Positions 27,178 through 38,100 of a stretch of DNA of 64,000 nucleotides are shown here, piece by piece; positions within the stretch are counted from its first letter, which is position 1, and every line of letters starts with the position of its first letter. The notes under the pieces were generated by a model. The model saw only the letters and a program-made list of their open reading frames with translations. It ran no database searches and was not told the DNA's origin. The position numbers and the translations under genes are program-made. The DNA is from Filimonas lacunae (GTDB lineage Bacteria; Bacteroidota; Bacteroidia; Chitinophagales; Chitinophagaceae). Where the stretch lies: positions 3,844,001 through 3,908,000 of the forward strand of contig NZ_AP017422.1 in assembly GCF_002355595.1 (NCBI RefSeq), read 5' to 3'.

Positions 27178-28881
27178 ATGCTTACGCAGGAACAGGAGGC
27201 CATTGTTAACAGCACAGGAAATATTAAGATAAATGCGGTAGCAGGTTCGGGTAAAACCACTACCCTGCTGGCTTATGCCGCAGCACGCCCGCAACAGAAA
27301 ATACTGTATCTGGCCTTTAATAAGGCGGTGAAGCTGGAAGCAGAAAAGAAGTTTTCGGCTAAAAGACAGCACCATGTAAAAGTAGACACCGCACATTCCC
27401 TTGCCTTTTCGCGCATTGTAGCCGGCAGCAAATACACCATAAAAACAGAAGGTTACAAGATACCGGAGATAGTAGAAATTTTACAGCTGAACAACTATAC
27501 GGGCAAACACACCGAATACATTTTAGCTACACATATCAGTGCCCTGATAGCCAGCTTTTGCAACAGCAACAAGCTAAAGGTGCAGGAGGTGAATTATGAA
27601 GACACCGTTACCGATGCAGAAGCATTGGAATTCGTAAACCGGCATAAAGAAGCCATTCTATACCAGGCACGGTTGTTCCTGGATAAAATGAATAAAGCCG
27701 AAATAGGCATCACGCACGATTTTTACCTGAAAAAGCTACAACTCACCAAACCACAACTGCCTTATGATGTGATATTGTTTGATGAAGGCCAGGATGCTTC
27801 GGAAGCCATGCTGGACATCTTTTTATCGCAAAAGGCCATCAAGGTAATTGTAGGCGACAGTCACCAGCAGATATATGGCTGGCGCAATGCAGTGAACTCG
27901 CTGGAGAAAGTAGCTTATCCTACGTTTCATTTAAGCACCAGTTTTCGCTTTAACCAGGAAATTGCCGAACTGGCTACCGAGGTGATCGGTTGGAAAAAAC
28001 GTTTTCAGAAAAACACCACCATTACCGTAAAAGGAGCTGGCAAACCACCCGAAAAAGTAAAAACCCGCGCCGTAGTAGCCCGCACCAATGCCGGCCTGCT
28101 GGTAAAAGCCATTGAACTGCTGATTGAAAAAAAGGAGATCAGCTCTGTATACTTTGAAGGCAGGATTGAAAACTATACCTATGCTTCGGACGGAGCTTCT
28201 ATATACGATGTACTGAATTTATACACCGGTGAAAAAGGCCGCATACGCGATCCGCTGATTGCCTCTATGGCCAACCTGGATGAACTGGAAGACTATATTG
28301 ATAATACCGGCGACGCACAGCTACGTATGCTGGTGGAAGTAGTAAAGGAATATGGCAAAAAAATAGCCGGCTATATTAAAAAGCTGAAAGAAGATCACCT
28401 GGAGCATAACGATAAAGAAAAGGCCGACATGATCTTTTCTACCGTACACCGCTGTAAGGGCATGGAGTATGATGAGGTGACACTGGCCGGCGATTTTATT
28501 ACAGAAGACAAGATCAAAAGTATATTGGCCCGGCAGGATGACGCCAACATTCCTAAACTGGCCGAAGAAGTAAACCTGTTGTATGTGGCGGTTACCCGCA
28601 CCAGGGGCAAAATAAACATACCGGAAGAGCTGTTGTCGGAAGAAGATGACGCTACCCCGGTAGCCAAACCCAAAACCACCGTACAGTACGCAGCCAAAAG
28701 CCGTACCTACCAGGCCAGCCGCAACACCAACAGCGGACAAAAGCCCTGGAAAAACAATGAAGACATACGCCTGCTGCGCCTGTTTGCAGATGGCAAACCG
28801 GTTATAGAACTGGCTAAGTTTTTTGGAAGAACGCCGGTAGATGTTATCAGGAGAATTAAAGAATTGAACGGCAAAAACTAA
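27178..28881 (+). CDS. UvrD/FBH1-like superfamily I helicase with C-terminal HTH-like tail
   Basis: A 567-residue helicase. ATG 27178 (MLTQEQEAIVNST) is chosen over ATG 27151 because the Q-motif starts immediately, as in UvrD/Rep. Motif I is AVAGSGKTTT (K26), motif II FDEGQD in place of the usual DEAQD, motif III IVGDSHQQIYGWR, motif IV TSFRFNQEIA, motif V STVHRCKGMEYDEV, and motif VI LLYVAVTRTRG. It is shorter than UvrD (about 720) because the 1B/2B inserts are reduced, as in FBH1-type helicases that strip RecA-like filaments. After a Thr/Lys-rich linker, the last ~45 residues (WKNNEDIRLLRLFADGKPVIELAKFFGRT ... RIKELN) resemble a SANT/GcrA-like HTH. It heads a three-gene operon. Confidence 0.82.
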   Translation: MLTQEQEAIVNSTGNIKINAVAGSGKTTTLLAYAAARPQQKILYLAFNKAVKLEAEKKFSAKRQHHVKVDTAHSLAFSRIVAGSKYTIKTEGYKIPEIVEILQLNNYTGKHTEYILATHISALIASFCNSNKLKVQEVNYEDTVTDAEALEFVNRHKEAILYQARLFLDKMNKAEIGITHDFYLKKLQLTKPQLPYDVILFDEGQDASEAMLDIFLSQKAIKVIVGDSHQQIYGWRNAVNSLEKVAYPTFHLSTSFRFNQEIAELATEVIGWKKRFQKNTTITVKGAGKPPEKVKTRAVVARTNAGLLVKAIELLIEKKEISSVYFEGRIENYTYASDGASIYDVLNLYTGEKGRIRDPLIASMANLDELEDYIDNTGDAQLRMLVEVVKEYGKKIAGYIKKLKEDHLEHNDKEKADMIFSTVHRCKGMEYDEVTLAGDFITEDKIKSILARQDDANIPKLAEEVNLLYVAVTRTRGKINIPEELLSEEDDATPVAKPKTTVQYAAKSRTYQASRNTNSGQKPWKNNEDIRLLRLFADGKPVIELAKFFGRTPVDVIRRIKELNGKN

Positions 28882-28890
28882 ATTAGCAGG

Positions 28891-29361
28891 ATGAAAACAG
28901 CCAGCATACACGAATTAAAAAATGAACTCAGCAATGTTCCGGCCAACGAGCTGCTGGAGCTATGCCTGCGCCTGGCTAAGTTTAAGAAAGAGAACAAAGA
29001 GCTGCTTACCTTTCTGCTGTTTGAAGCCCACGATTTAGAAAGCTATATCAGCGTCGTAAAAGCGTATATGGATGAAGAGTTTATTTCCTTACCCGCTACC
29101 TTGTACCTGGTAAAGAAGGTGTTGCGTAAAATACTGCGCACTGTAAACAAATACATCAAATACAGTGGCGACAAACAGGTAGAAACCGAGCTGCTCATCT
29201 ACTTCTGCAGCAAAGTAAAGCAAGCCCATATAGCACTGGATAAAAGCACGGTATTAAACAACCTGTTTGAGCAACAGCTGAAAAAGATTGACAAAGCTAT
29301 TAACAGCATGCACGAAGATTTGCAATATGATTTCCGCCGGTTATTGAAAGCAAGCGTATGA
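28891..29361 (+). CDS. Hypothetical helical protein in the helicase operon
   Basis: A 156-residue, largely alpha-helical protein with Leu-rich heptad-like stretches (NELLELCLRLAKFKKENKELLTFLLFEAHDLESYISV) and many Lys/Glu pairs. I do not recognise a named family. It starts 9 bp after the helicase stop and overlaps the next gene by 4 bp (ATGA), so it is translationally coupled in both directions. The operon context suggests a role linked to DNA or nucleotide metabolism, but nothing in the sequence proves this. Confidence 0.6.
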   Translation: MKTASIHELKNELSNVPANELLELCLRLAKFKKENKELLTFLLFEAHDLESYISVVKAYMDEEFISLPATLYLVKKVLRKILRTVNKYIKYSGDKQVETELLIYFCSKVKQAHIALDKSTVLNNLFEQQLKKIDKAINSMHEDLQYDFRRLLKASV

Positions 29362-30173
29362 CACCAAACACTACCATAAGTATACTGGGTTGCGGCTGGC
29401 TGGGCCTGCCGCTGGCGCAAGCCTTTATACAGGAGGATTTTACCGTAAAAGGCTCCACCACTTCAGCCGACAAGCTAACGCAGTTAACAGCAGCAGGCAT
29501 TATTCCCTACCTGTTACCGCTGCCCTCGCCTGATAATATTACACCTGATACCGCCATCTTTCAATGTGATATACTGTTTATTGCCATTCCTCCCAAAGTT
29601 CGTTCGGGGAAGGGGGATGATTATCTGGCAGCTATGCGTGAAATGCTTCCCTTCATCCGGCAGCAGGCCATAGCCCATGTAGTGTTTATAAGCTCTACCA
29701 GTGTATATGGTAATGTAAATGGAATGATTACCGAAGAAACTCCAGCTTCACCCGATACCCAATCGGGCCATATACTGGTAGCAGCAGAGCAGCTGTTTGC
29801 CCAGGAAACCAGTTTTACCACCACAATTATTCGCTTTGCCGGACTGGCTGGCCCCGAAAGACATCCCGGCCGTTTTCTGGCAGCAAAGCTGAACGTGCCC
29901 GGCGGCTTATTACCTGTAAACCTGATACACCTTACCGACTGTATTGGCATTTGCAAAGCCATTGTGCAGCAACAGGCATTTGGTCACATATTCAATGCCT
30001 GCGCCCCACATCACCCCACCAAAAAAGAGTTTTACCAGGCTGCTGCGGTAAGCGCTGGTTTAACACCCCCCACTTTTACCGAAGAGCCTTGCACCGGTAA
30101 GACCATCAGCAGCATACAACTGGAAAGACTCCATTACCGGTTTGTTGTGGATAACTGGTTTAACTGGCTTTAA
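29358..30173 (+). CDS. NAD(P)-dependent epimerase-like SDR (YeeZ-type)
   Basis: A 271-residue atypical SDR. It begins with ILGCGWLGLPLAQAF, a Rossmann loop of the GxGxxG kind with the YeeZ-type GCGWLG. Later it has HVVFISSTSVYGN (the Ser/Thr and Tyr region of extended SDRs), TEETPASPDTQSG, IIRFAGLAGPERHPGR and VNLIHLTDCIGI. Lys is absent at the usual YxxxK position, as in other YeeZ relatives, so enzymatic activity is uncertain. The start codon overlaps the stop of the previous gene (ATGA), and it is the last gene of the helicase operon. Confidence 0.75.
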   Translation: MTPNTTISILGCGWLGLPLAQAFIQEDFTVKGSTTSADKLTQLTAAGIIPYLLPLPSPDNITPDTAIFQCDILFIAIPPKVRSGKGDDYLAAMREMLPFIRQQAIAHVVFISSTSVYGNVNGMITEETPASPDTQSGHILVAAEQLFAQETSFTTTIIRFAGLAGPERHPGRFLAAKLNVPGGLLPVNLIHLTDCIGICKAIVQQQAFGHIFNACAPHHPTKKEFYQAAAVSAGLTPPTFTEEPCTGKTISSIQLERLHYRFVVDNWFNWL

Positions 30174-30285
30174 TACCTTCGTTCACCTCCCTTTCCTGAC
30201 ATTGACGCCCTTACAAATCCCAACTTTTTTAGCAAACAAACAAAATTAACCCCATCTTTGCACCTTCATCACAAAAGCAAACAGC

Positions 30286-30855
30286 ATGTCTTACTGCCGG
30301 GTTATTCAAAATATGACAGGCGCTCAACAAGAGCTGCATAAAACCTATCACGATAACCATTATGGCTATCCTATTCATGACGACAACGAACTGTTTGGCA
30401 GGCTGATTATGGAAATAAACCAGGCCGGTTTAAGTTGGGAAACCATCTTAAAGAAGGAAGCCGGGTTTAGAAAAGCCTATCACAACTTTAGTATTAAAAA
30501 GGTAGCCGCTTATACCGAAGCTGACCGCGAAAGGCTGATGAACGATGCAGGCATTATACGCAACCGTTTAAAAATAAACGCCGCTATAGAAAACGCCAAT
30601 ACTATACTGGCCCTGCAAAAAGAACACGGCTCGTTTGAAAAATGGCTGGAAAGCCATCACCCCAAAACAAAAGAAGAATGGGTGAAGCTGTTTAAGAAAA
30701 ACTTTCGGTTTACCGGTGGTGAAATTGTGAACGAGTTTTTAATGAGCACTGGTTTCCTGCCTGGCGCACACGCAGCAGACTGTTCGGTTTACGCTAAAAT
30801 AATCAAGGCTAAGCCTTTATGGCATCAGCCTGTAAAAAAAGCTTCTGCCAAATAG
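30286..30855 (+). CDS. tag: DNA-3-methyladenine glycosylase I
   Basis: A 189-residue base-excision repair enzyme that removes 3-methyladenine from alkylated DNA, of normal Tag length. The zinc-site residues are all recognisable: Cys4 (MSYC), the His of TYHDNHYGYP near residue 22, and the HxxxC pair in GAHAADC near the C-terminus. The HhH core shows GLSWETILKKEAGFRKAY, with the Trp and Glu that recognise the flipped base, then NDAGIIRNRLKINAAIENA. It stands alone, 112 bp after the helicase operon. Its last codons form one arm of the terminator of the convergent adhesin operon. Confidence 0.92.
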   Translation: MSYCRVIQNMTGAQQELHKTYHDNHYGYPIHDDNELFGRLIMEINQAGLSWETILKKEAGFRKAYHNFSIKKVAAYTEADRERLMNDAGIIRNRLKINAAIENANTILALQKEHGSFEKWLESHHPKTKEEWVKLFKKNFRFTGGEIVNEFLMSTGFLPGAHAADCSVYAKIIKAKPLWHQPVKKASAK

Positions 30856-30864
30856 CAGAAGCTT
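30834..30864 (-). terminator. Rho-independent terminator of the adhesin operon, inside the 3' end of tag
   Basis: A perfect 10-bp stem: AAGCTTCTGC at 30839-30848 and GCAGAAGCTT at 30855-30864, with a 6-nt loop. Read on the minus strand the second arm runs straight into seven T residues (complement of 30834-30840). The left arm and loop are the last codons of tag and the right arm begins at its stop codon, so one sequence is both coding end and terminator. Confidence 0.85.
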
Positions 30865-30935
30865 AGTAAGTATACAATAGAGATACGATCACTCCTTCCG
30901 GTAAGGCCCTGATGCTATTACCCGCTGGCAGAGAC

Positions 30936-33900
30936 CTACCGGATAATAGTCACCGCGCCGCTCAATGGTTTAGTACCATTTTTCAAATCAATGATATAAT
31001 AGTAAGTAGCGGGTGGCACCGGCTTTTGATTCACCGTACCATCCCAGGCATGCGCATAACCGGTTAACTGCCATATCCTGCTACCATACCTGTCAAACAC
31101 CTGCATCACTGCGTTGGTATAATCCGACAGGTTTTTAATCACCCAGGTATCATTGATCCCATCCCCGTTAGGCGTGAAAATATTAGGCACCAGCACTGTT
31201 CTTAAAATTTTCACATGAGCAGTATCCCACCCTGTACAGTTATGTGCATTGGTAGCTGTAAGTTTATAGGTTATATCTTCCATAGCTACCAGTGTTGGAC
31301 GCAGCGCAGTAGCATTGCTAAGCCCTGCTGCGGGAGTCCATAACAAGGCGGCTGTGGCATCAGTAACAGTGGCCGCCAGCGTTACAGAAGCCCCTTCTTC
31401 CACAATGAAATCAGGACCGGCATCTACTACCGGCCGCAGGAAGATAGATACATTTTTAGAAGCCGTATCCGAAGCACAACCTTCCGAGCTGTTCACAATC
31501 AGCCGGGCTACATAATCGCCCGCCTTCTCATATTTTTTATCCGGGTTGGTGGTAGAGCTGGTAGTACCATCGCCAAACAACCAATTCCATTTGGTAATAG
31601 ACCCACCATTAGCCACACTGGTATTGGTGAACTTTACAGTAGCGTCCTGACAGGCCGCTTCGGGACTTACTGTAAAACCTGCCTGTGGCTGGTTGTAGAA
31701 TTGCGCAATATTTTTAGTAGTGTCGTGTACACAACCCGAGGCCGTGGTTGCCTGGAGACGAATAATGTAAGTGCCTGCACTGGCATAAGTATGCAAAGGA
31801 TGTACAGTAGTAGTGGTAGTGCTGCCATCGCCAAAATTCCATACATACGCCATGCTTTCTCCACCCTGCACAGTTGTTTTATTGGTAAACTGCGCTTTAC
31901 CGGCAGGCAGACACACATAGCCCGGTACAGTAAAATCGGCCACTGGCAATGGATGTACCGCCAGTATTTGAGAAGCGGTATCGCTGACACAGTTTTTATC
32001 AGACATTACCACATGTTTTACCGTATAATTACCTGCTGCGTACGCTGCTGTAAATGCACTACCATTGGCATACATTACGGTTTTACCATTACCCAGGTTC
32101 CAGTACCAGCTTTGAATAGTGCCACTGGTAATGGTGCTGGCATCGGCAAGCGTGGTAGTGGTATTAGCACAAAAAGAAGTGTTGCCTGCTGTAAAAGCTG
32201 CTGTAGGTTTCGGATACACCGTAATGGTTTGCGCAGCAGAATCCCGGCAACCACCCTTAGCCTGAAATACATACCAGATGCTGTGTGTACCTTCACCAGC
32301 TATAGCAGCCGTAAAATTACCAGCCCCATCTGTGCCCGGCCCCCAATAAACACCCGAACCTTCTACTCCATTGGTAACAGCCGCCTTTGCCACCGACACC
32401 GTTCCTTTTGTATTCACACACACATTATCCAGTGCATCGTACGTAAAAGCGGGCTTGAGCGAGAAAGCCACCCTTACCAGCGTATCGGCCACACAACCAT
32501 TACTGGTGGTAGCCTGTAAGGAAATAGTATAAGTATTATAAGCACTGTAATAATGTTTAGGGTCGGTAATAGTGGAAGCATTGGCAGCACCAGAAGCCGG
32601 ATCGCCAAAACTCCACAGATACGTCATTGTTTGATTATCGGAAACAGTAGATGTGTTGGTAAACTGTGCCATACCATCTGCTCCCAGGCAGCCCTGCGAT
32701 GCAGTAAACGCGGGTGTGGGTTTACCATACACCGTGATCACTTTCGACGCCGTATCACTTACACACATACCCGACACTTTTACCACCTGCTTTACCGTAT
32801 AGGTACCGGCATTGGCATAGGTTACGGATGTAGTATTCATATCTGTACTGGTTCGCCCATCGCCCCATTGCCAATACACGCCCTGTATTGCAGCCGGGCC
32901 GCTATAAGCACCTGTACCGGTTAATGGCGCAGCCGTTTGGGCACACACTCCGGCAGGCAGCGTAAAGCCCGCGGTGGGCGGTTGATAGACCTGCACATTT
33001 TTTACCGTATCGGCAACACAACCATCCGGGTATATCCCCTGCAAATGCACCGGGTAAATGCCGGCAGCAGCATAATACTTAGCTGGCGTTGCCAGCAACG
33101 ATGTATCTGCTATATCTGTTGAAAAACTCCACCGTAAACGGGTGGCCGTGGTTTGCGCTGCAAAATAAAAAGTATCCAACCGGCAGTTGGTAGTGCCTGC
33201 ACCGGAACGACTGTTAGAGAAACTGAAATCGGCTACTGCATTATTCTTTACTGTTATTACAATATTGATGATTTCGGTGTGGTTACAGTTTTCAATGGCC
33301 GGATGAGTAGAATACACGGGTATCACCTGCATGCCAGTATCGGTATAGGAATAAGACTGTGCAAGCTTATACCGGTAATACCATACATTGTTGATCTTTT
33401 GTGAATCTACTGCCACGGGGTTCACCTCCATTACATCTGTAGCAGGGACAATATTGCCCGCCTCACTAAAGGCCCATAATAATTGTGTTGGTTTATAAGC
33501 AATCCAAACAGCAAGCAGAAAAGGCGTTTTACGGCAGGTATACACACTGGCAGTGGTATCGGAACTATATAGGTTTTTAATCTCTCCTATACCATTCAGG
33601 TTATCGAAATACGCCCCGGCATTATAACCATACGACTCGGTTCCCCCCTCTCCATAAGTAATAGCAGTAAAAGCAGAATCACTGCTTACCGAAACCTGGG
33701 CCTGCGCAGCTTTCCATCGCTTTACAATCACAGTGTATCCCGGCATGTTAGTATGGGCATACTGGTAATCGAAAGTGCTGCTGCCATCTATTTTTAATGA
33801 TTTCACCCCTTCTGTAGGTATAATAAGAGTAAGGTAATTTACCTCTATATTCATTTTAGTATTGCGGTAAAAAGCCACATGCTTAATGGCCTGCTCCATA

Positions 33901-35012
33901 GGGCTGATATAAAACATTTCCTCATCGCCCAATACACTGCCGTTACAACCTGTGGAAGGCATGTATTGCGCTACCATAATAGGCTTATCTGCCGAAATGT
34001 AATCAGCGCTGCTACTGGAAAATTCATAATACTGGTTATTGATTAACCCGGTTAATGGAATGCCATTCCATTTTACTACCGTGGCCGGATCGTTCACCAG
34101 CACCCGGTAATAGTTGGGCATCAGCACCCGGGCACTGGTGCTGATAGAGGTAGGTGCCGTAAGATACTGCTTACCCCAGGCCTGTGAAGGAAATACCTGT
34201 TGAATATAGTTGTCTCCTCCCATAGATGTAGTACAGTTGAGAAACATACGGGTACGGCTACTGCCGCTGAAAACCGCTATAGGATAACACTCTCCGCCCG
34301 CGTTAGGCACGCTCTTAACCGTAGTGCCCGTAATATCATAACCATTCCCTGCAGGGTTGCTGATGCCTGCGCCCAACATCTGGTACACCTGCCCTTTATT
34401 GAGGGTTATTTCAAAGGTTTCATTGGCATTATGCCCGCCGCGCGTGGGCGTAGTAGTGGTGATCTGCACTTTTGTGTTATCGTGATTCGCAATCACATTC
34501 AGCCACGAAAAACAATCAATATTAAAGTATTGCGTAAAATTGAGCGAAGTATAGGTAAAGCCCCAGGTATTCACCGGCAGTAACATGGTAGCACCCGAAC
34601 TATTCGCTCCGAATATATGCGCATAGGCTACAATAGGTACATCACTGACAATATGAATACCCCTGTTAAACACACCTTCACTTCCTGTGCCACCAAAAGA
34701 AGGAGGAATGGTATATAACCGGCAATCACTCAGGCCAGATTTAGGCATATATTCCGTAGCCACTACCGTGTTGGCAGCCACATTATAATCCCGCGACCAG
34801 GTGGTACCATTAATGCTCACCGTTACTTTAGCAGCTTGTTCTGCACTCAGGTACAGCACCATCTCCTGCCCGTTGGTATTACCCGTTTCAAAAAACTGGT
34901 GATGCCCATAGCCCACCCAGAATTCTTTCCCTGCATTGGTTAGCTGCTGGCCCTCTGCCAGATTACATAAACCCGCTACACATGCCAACATGATTGTAAA
35001 TATTAGTTTCAT
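30936..35012 (-). CDS. Large surface protein: IgGFc-binding-like N-domain, PKD repeats, type B sorting domain
   Basis: A protein of about 1358 residues. ATG 35012 (MKLIFTIMLACVAGLCNLAEG) begins the signal peptide; an in-frame ATG four codons upstream is possible. Residues ~25-490 match the IgGFc-binding N-terminal-like region found in Bacteroidota adhesins (GKEFWVGYGHH, EMVLYLSAEQAAKVTVSINGT, GIHIVSDVPIVAYAHIFG). About six PKD-like beta-sandwich domains follow (~590-1270; repeated TYLWSFGDP, YAGTYTVK-type motifs). The end is a gliding-motility C-terminal domain (VPNIFTPNGDGINDTWVI ... WDGTVNQKPVPPATYYYII). It is the last gene of the operon starting at 45538, is exported by type IX secretion, and is probably an adhesin. 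Its N-domain is paralogous to the central domain of the protein encoded upstream. Confidence 0.85.
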   Translation of the reverse strand: MKLIFTIMLACVAGLCNLAEGQQLTNAGKEFWVGYGHHQFFETGNTNGQEMVLYLSAEQAAKVTVSINGTTWSRDYNVAANTVVATEYMPKSGLSDCRLYTIPPSFGGTGSEGVFNRGIHIVSDVPIVAYAHIFGANSSGATMLLPVNTWGFTYTSLNFTQYFNIDCFSWLNVIANHDNTKVQITTTTPTRGGHNANETFEITLNKGQVYQMLGAGISNPAGNGYDITGTTVKSVPNAGGECYPIAVFSGSSRTRMFLNCTTSMGGDNYIQQVFPSQAWGKQYLTAPTSISTSARVLMPNYYRVLVNDPATVVKWNGIPLTGLINNQYYEFSSSSADYISADKPIMVAQYMPSTGCNGSVLGDEEMFYISPMEQAIKHVAFYRNTKMNIEVNYLTLIIPTEGVKSLKIDGSSTFDYQYAHTNMPGYTVIVKRWKAAQAQVSVSSDSAFTAITYGEGGTESYGYNAGAYFDNLNGIGEIKNLYSSDTTASVYTCRKTPFLLAVWIAYKPTQLLWAFSEAGNIVPATDVMEVNPVAVDSQKINNVWYYRYKLAQSYSYTDTGMQVIPVYSTHPAIENCNHTEIINIVITVKNNAVADFSFSNSRSGAGTTNCRLDTFYFAAQTTATRLRWSFSTDIADTSLLATPAKYYAAAGIYPVHLQGIYPDGCVADTVKNVQVYQPPTAGFTLPAGVCAQTAAPLTGTGAYSGPAAIQGVYWQWGDGRTSTDMNTTSVTYANAGTYTVKQVVKVSGMCVSDTASKVITVYGKPTPAFTASQGCLGADGMAQFTNTSTVSDNQTMTYLWSFGDPASGAANASTITDPKHYYSAYNTYTISLQATTSNGCVADTLVRVAFSLKPAFTYDALDNVCVNTKGTVSVAKAAVTNGVEGSGVYWGPGTDGAGNFTAAIAGEGTHSIWYVFQAKGGCRDSAAQTITVYPKPTAAFTAGNTSFCANTTTTLADASTITSGTIQSWYWNLGNGKTVMYANGSAFTAAYAAGNYTVKHVVMSDKNCVSDTASQILAVHPLPVADFTVPGYVCLPAGKAQFTNKTTVQGGESMAYVWNFGDGSTTTTTVHPLHTYASAGTYIIRLQATTASGCVHDTTKNIAQFYNQPQAGFTVSPEAACQDATVKFTNTSVANGGSITKWNWLFGDGTTSSTTNPDKKYEKAGDYVARLIVNSSEGCASDTASKNVSIFLRPVVDAGPDFIVEEGASVTLAATVTDATAALLWTPAAGLSNATALRPTLVAMEDITYKLTATNAHNCTGWDTAHVKILRTVLVPNIFTPNGDGINDTWVIKNLSDYTNAVMQVFDRYGSRIWQLTGYAHAWDGTVNQKPVPPATYYYIIDLKNGTKPLSGAVTIIR

Positions 35013-35121
35013 AGCAGTTACCATATAAGTTCATTCAAAAAACATACATCCTTCTTAAAACAGCAACAGGACGCCTACCGTTGATTGCCGGTAAGCGCCC
35101 TTTTACTGAAAGGTTATCCCA

Positions 35122-38100
35122 TTACCTCACCAGGTTAATGGAACCTTTTTTATTTTGTTTAGAACCGTCGTTCATTGTCAATTCAATCACATACATATAC
35201 ACGCCCGATGGCTGCGGCTTGCCGCCACTACTGCCATCCCAGTTAGTTTGTTTTCCGGTGCCTTCAAACACTTTACCCCCCCACTGGTTAAACACCAGCA
35301 CACGCATGTTATTGAACGAATAGCCATATACCTGCCAGGTATCGTTTAACCCATCATTATTAGGAGTAAATGCATTAGGCACATATACCTGGTCGGGCAA
35401 AGCCTGCCCGGAAACAGCTACAGAAACGCCCTGCACACAACTTACCGCGCCATTGGCCCGTACCAGTAGCGTAACCTGGGCCATGGGTGCCAGCGGACTA
35501 ACGGTATGTGTTAAACCTGTTGCACCCGAAGAAGGTATATGATAAGTAGCACCGCCATCCGTAGATACTTCATAGCTCACTGCACCCGGCACTGCCTCCC
35601 AGCTAAAGTGCACAAAGGTTACACCTGCCGAGTCTACCTTCACCACCGGTGCAGCCAGTGCTTCATATATAGTCACTTCGGCCTGGGCACGGGTAAGGCT
35701 TATACAACCTTGTGCCGAAGTTGCTTCTGCATAATATACACCCGTAGCAGTAACATTGTGTGAGGTGCCGGAGCCGACAGCAGTACCATCCGTAGCCACT
35801 GTAAACCAGTTATAGATCACCCCTGTTTCAGGATTGTTTATTTGTAACGTACCTGTTTCGTTAGGGCAAATATTCACTTCGTCTGCCACCAGCGCCACCG
35901 CAGGTGCTTCGTAAATAGTTACTGCTTTTACCGTATCATCCACACAGCCTTCTATAGAAATAATGCGCAGCGTATCGTATTGTGTGCCGCCAATCACAAA
36001 GGCTTTGCTGGTTTGCTCACCACTGGCTGTAGTATTATCAGAAAAAATCCAGTTCCAGCGGTTGATAGTGAAATCTGCTACAGAACTTGCATCCAATGTT
36101 CTGCTTTTACCTGCGCAAACAGCAGCAGGCGTAGCCGTAAAGTCGGCCACCGGAGCATCTTTCACCAACACATTCAGCGGATAGGTAAGCGTTTTACTAC
36201 ATCCTTCCAAACTGCTGTGTTTTACAATTACCGGTATTACATATTCTCCTGCTGCTGCAATAGAACAATCCTGTGCCAGCGTATAAGTGTAATAAGTAAG
36301 GCCACTTTTTACATAAGAAGCAACCGGCGCAGGACTGGCCAGCACTACGTCATTACCAGGTGTTGCTCCGGCCAAAGCACTGAATTTCCACGTAATTTCC
36401 TCTGCCAGTAAGGGTACAGAAATAGTAGGACGGAAAGGCGCACGGGCACAGGTATAGGCACTGGTAGCAGTAGCTGTGCTATTTAACGTGTTGCTAATGC
36501 TGGTAACTACTTCCTGACTGTTAATACGCATGCCCACATTGTAGACATAGTTATTCAAAAAACCATAGCCATAAGAAATACCGGTAAATGGCTGATCGCA
36601 GGTAATTACTGCGCTACCGCTTACAACAGAAGTCCATTGCTTTACTACTACTGTATAACCACTCATATTGGGATGCGCATAAGTATAGTCGAACGTGCTG
36701 CTGCCATCTACCTGCAAAGAGGATAATGCTGCCGTTGGTACGATGAGGGTAAGATTTTGTTGTGTGGTAGCAGAATGCATCATGCGAGGCACAAGCGCTT
36801 TGGCTACACTCTGCGTAACAGCACTCAGATAAATCACCTCTACATCACCACTGCTATTGCCACAGGACAAGTTAGCAGGAGTTACCTGGGCAACTGTTAC
36901 CGGCTGATCGGCTTCAATATGATCAGCCGTATTACTGGTATACTCGTAATAATTACCCGGTACTACCAGGCCGGTTAATACCGTACCGTTTCTTTTTACC
37001 ACTGTTGCCACATCTTTTACGGCAATCCTGTATATGTTATACAACAGGCCACTTGCTCCGGCTGTACCCGAAACAGGCGCCGTTAAATATTCTCTTCCCC
37101 ATGCCTGGGTGGGGAAATTTTGCTGAATATAGTTATCACCGGTTAAAGGCAGTATGGGACCACAACCAAAGTAATCGTGGCTGCTACCCGAGAAAACCGC
37201 AATGGGATAACAGTTACCCGACTCATTAGCTACCGATAATACCCGCGTGCCGGTAAGGTCATAACTTTCGTCATGACTATTTAATGTAGGATCATCATTA
37301 ATAACCGCCCCCAACACCTGGTACACCTGACCTTTCTGAAGCATAACCGTAAATGGAACTCCTGCTGCACGCCCTCCTACGGTAGGATTAGCAGGCGTGA
37401 TTTTTACTACCGTGCTATCATGTGAGGCTATTACATTCACCCACGAATAACCCGGATTTACATCATATGAGCTAAAAACGCGTTGTCTCAGGTTGATGCT
37501 GGTATAATCATATCCATAAGTACCAACCGGCAATAACATAGCAGCTGCATTGCCTGTCTCACCCTGGGGTATATATTGTGCAGCAAATACAGCAACAGGT
37601 GCGTCGCTGGTAACATGGATGCCCCTGTTATACAAACCTTCGGTAAGTAATCGTGCATCGTTAGCGCCAGCCTTAGGAATATTTTGCGTAACGGTTACCG
37701 AGTTGGCAGCTACTGTATACGTTTTAGAATAAGCTGTTCCATTTACACTTACTGTTACATGAGCCTCTTTTTCTGCACTCAGATACAGTAATAATTCCTG
37801 GTTGTTGTTTGTTTTAAAGGGCAATGTATTACCATAGGGCAACCAGAATTCCTGGCCACGGTTGGTGGAATCCAAAGAGTTATATACAATATCTGGTATG
37901 GTAACAGCCACTTTACCGTTAGACAGACCTGTAAACTTATCCAGTTGCGTTACAGCCGTATCCGTAAAAGTATAAGTCATGGTATCCACCACACTTTCTG
38001 CAGTTACCGTCCAGTTGCCTCCGGCAATGGTTTTTCCGGTTTTAATATAACCCGGATCTGGAATAAATCCTAGCCAGGAAGGCACATAATGCTGCTCTAC

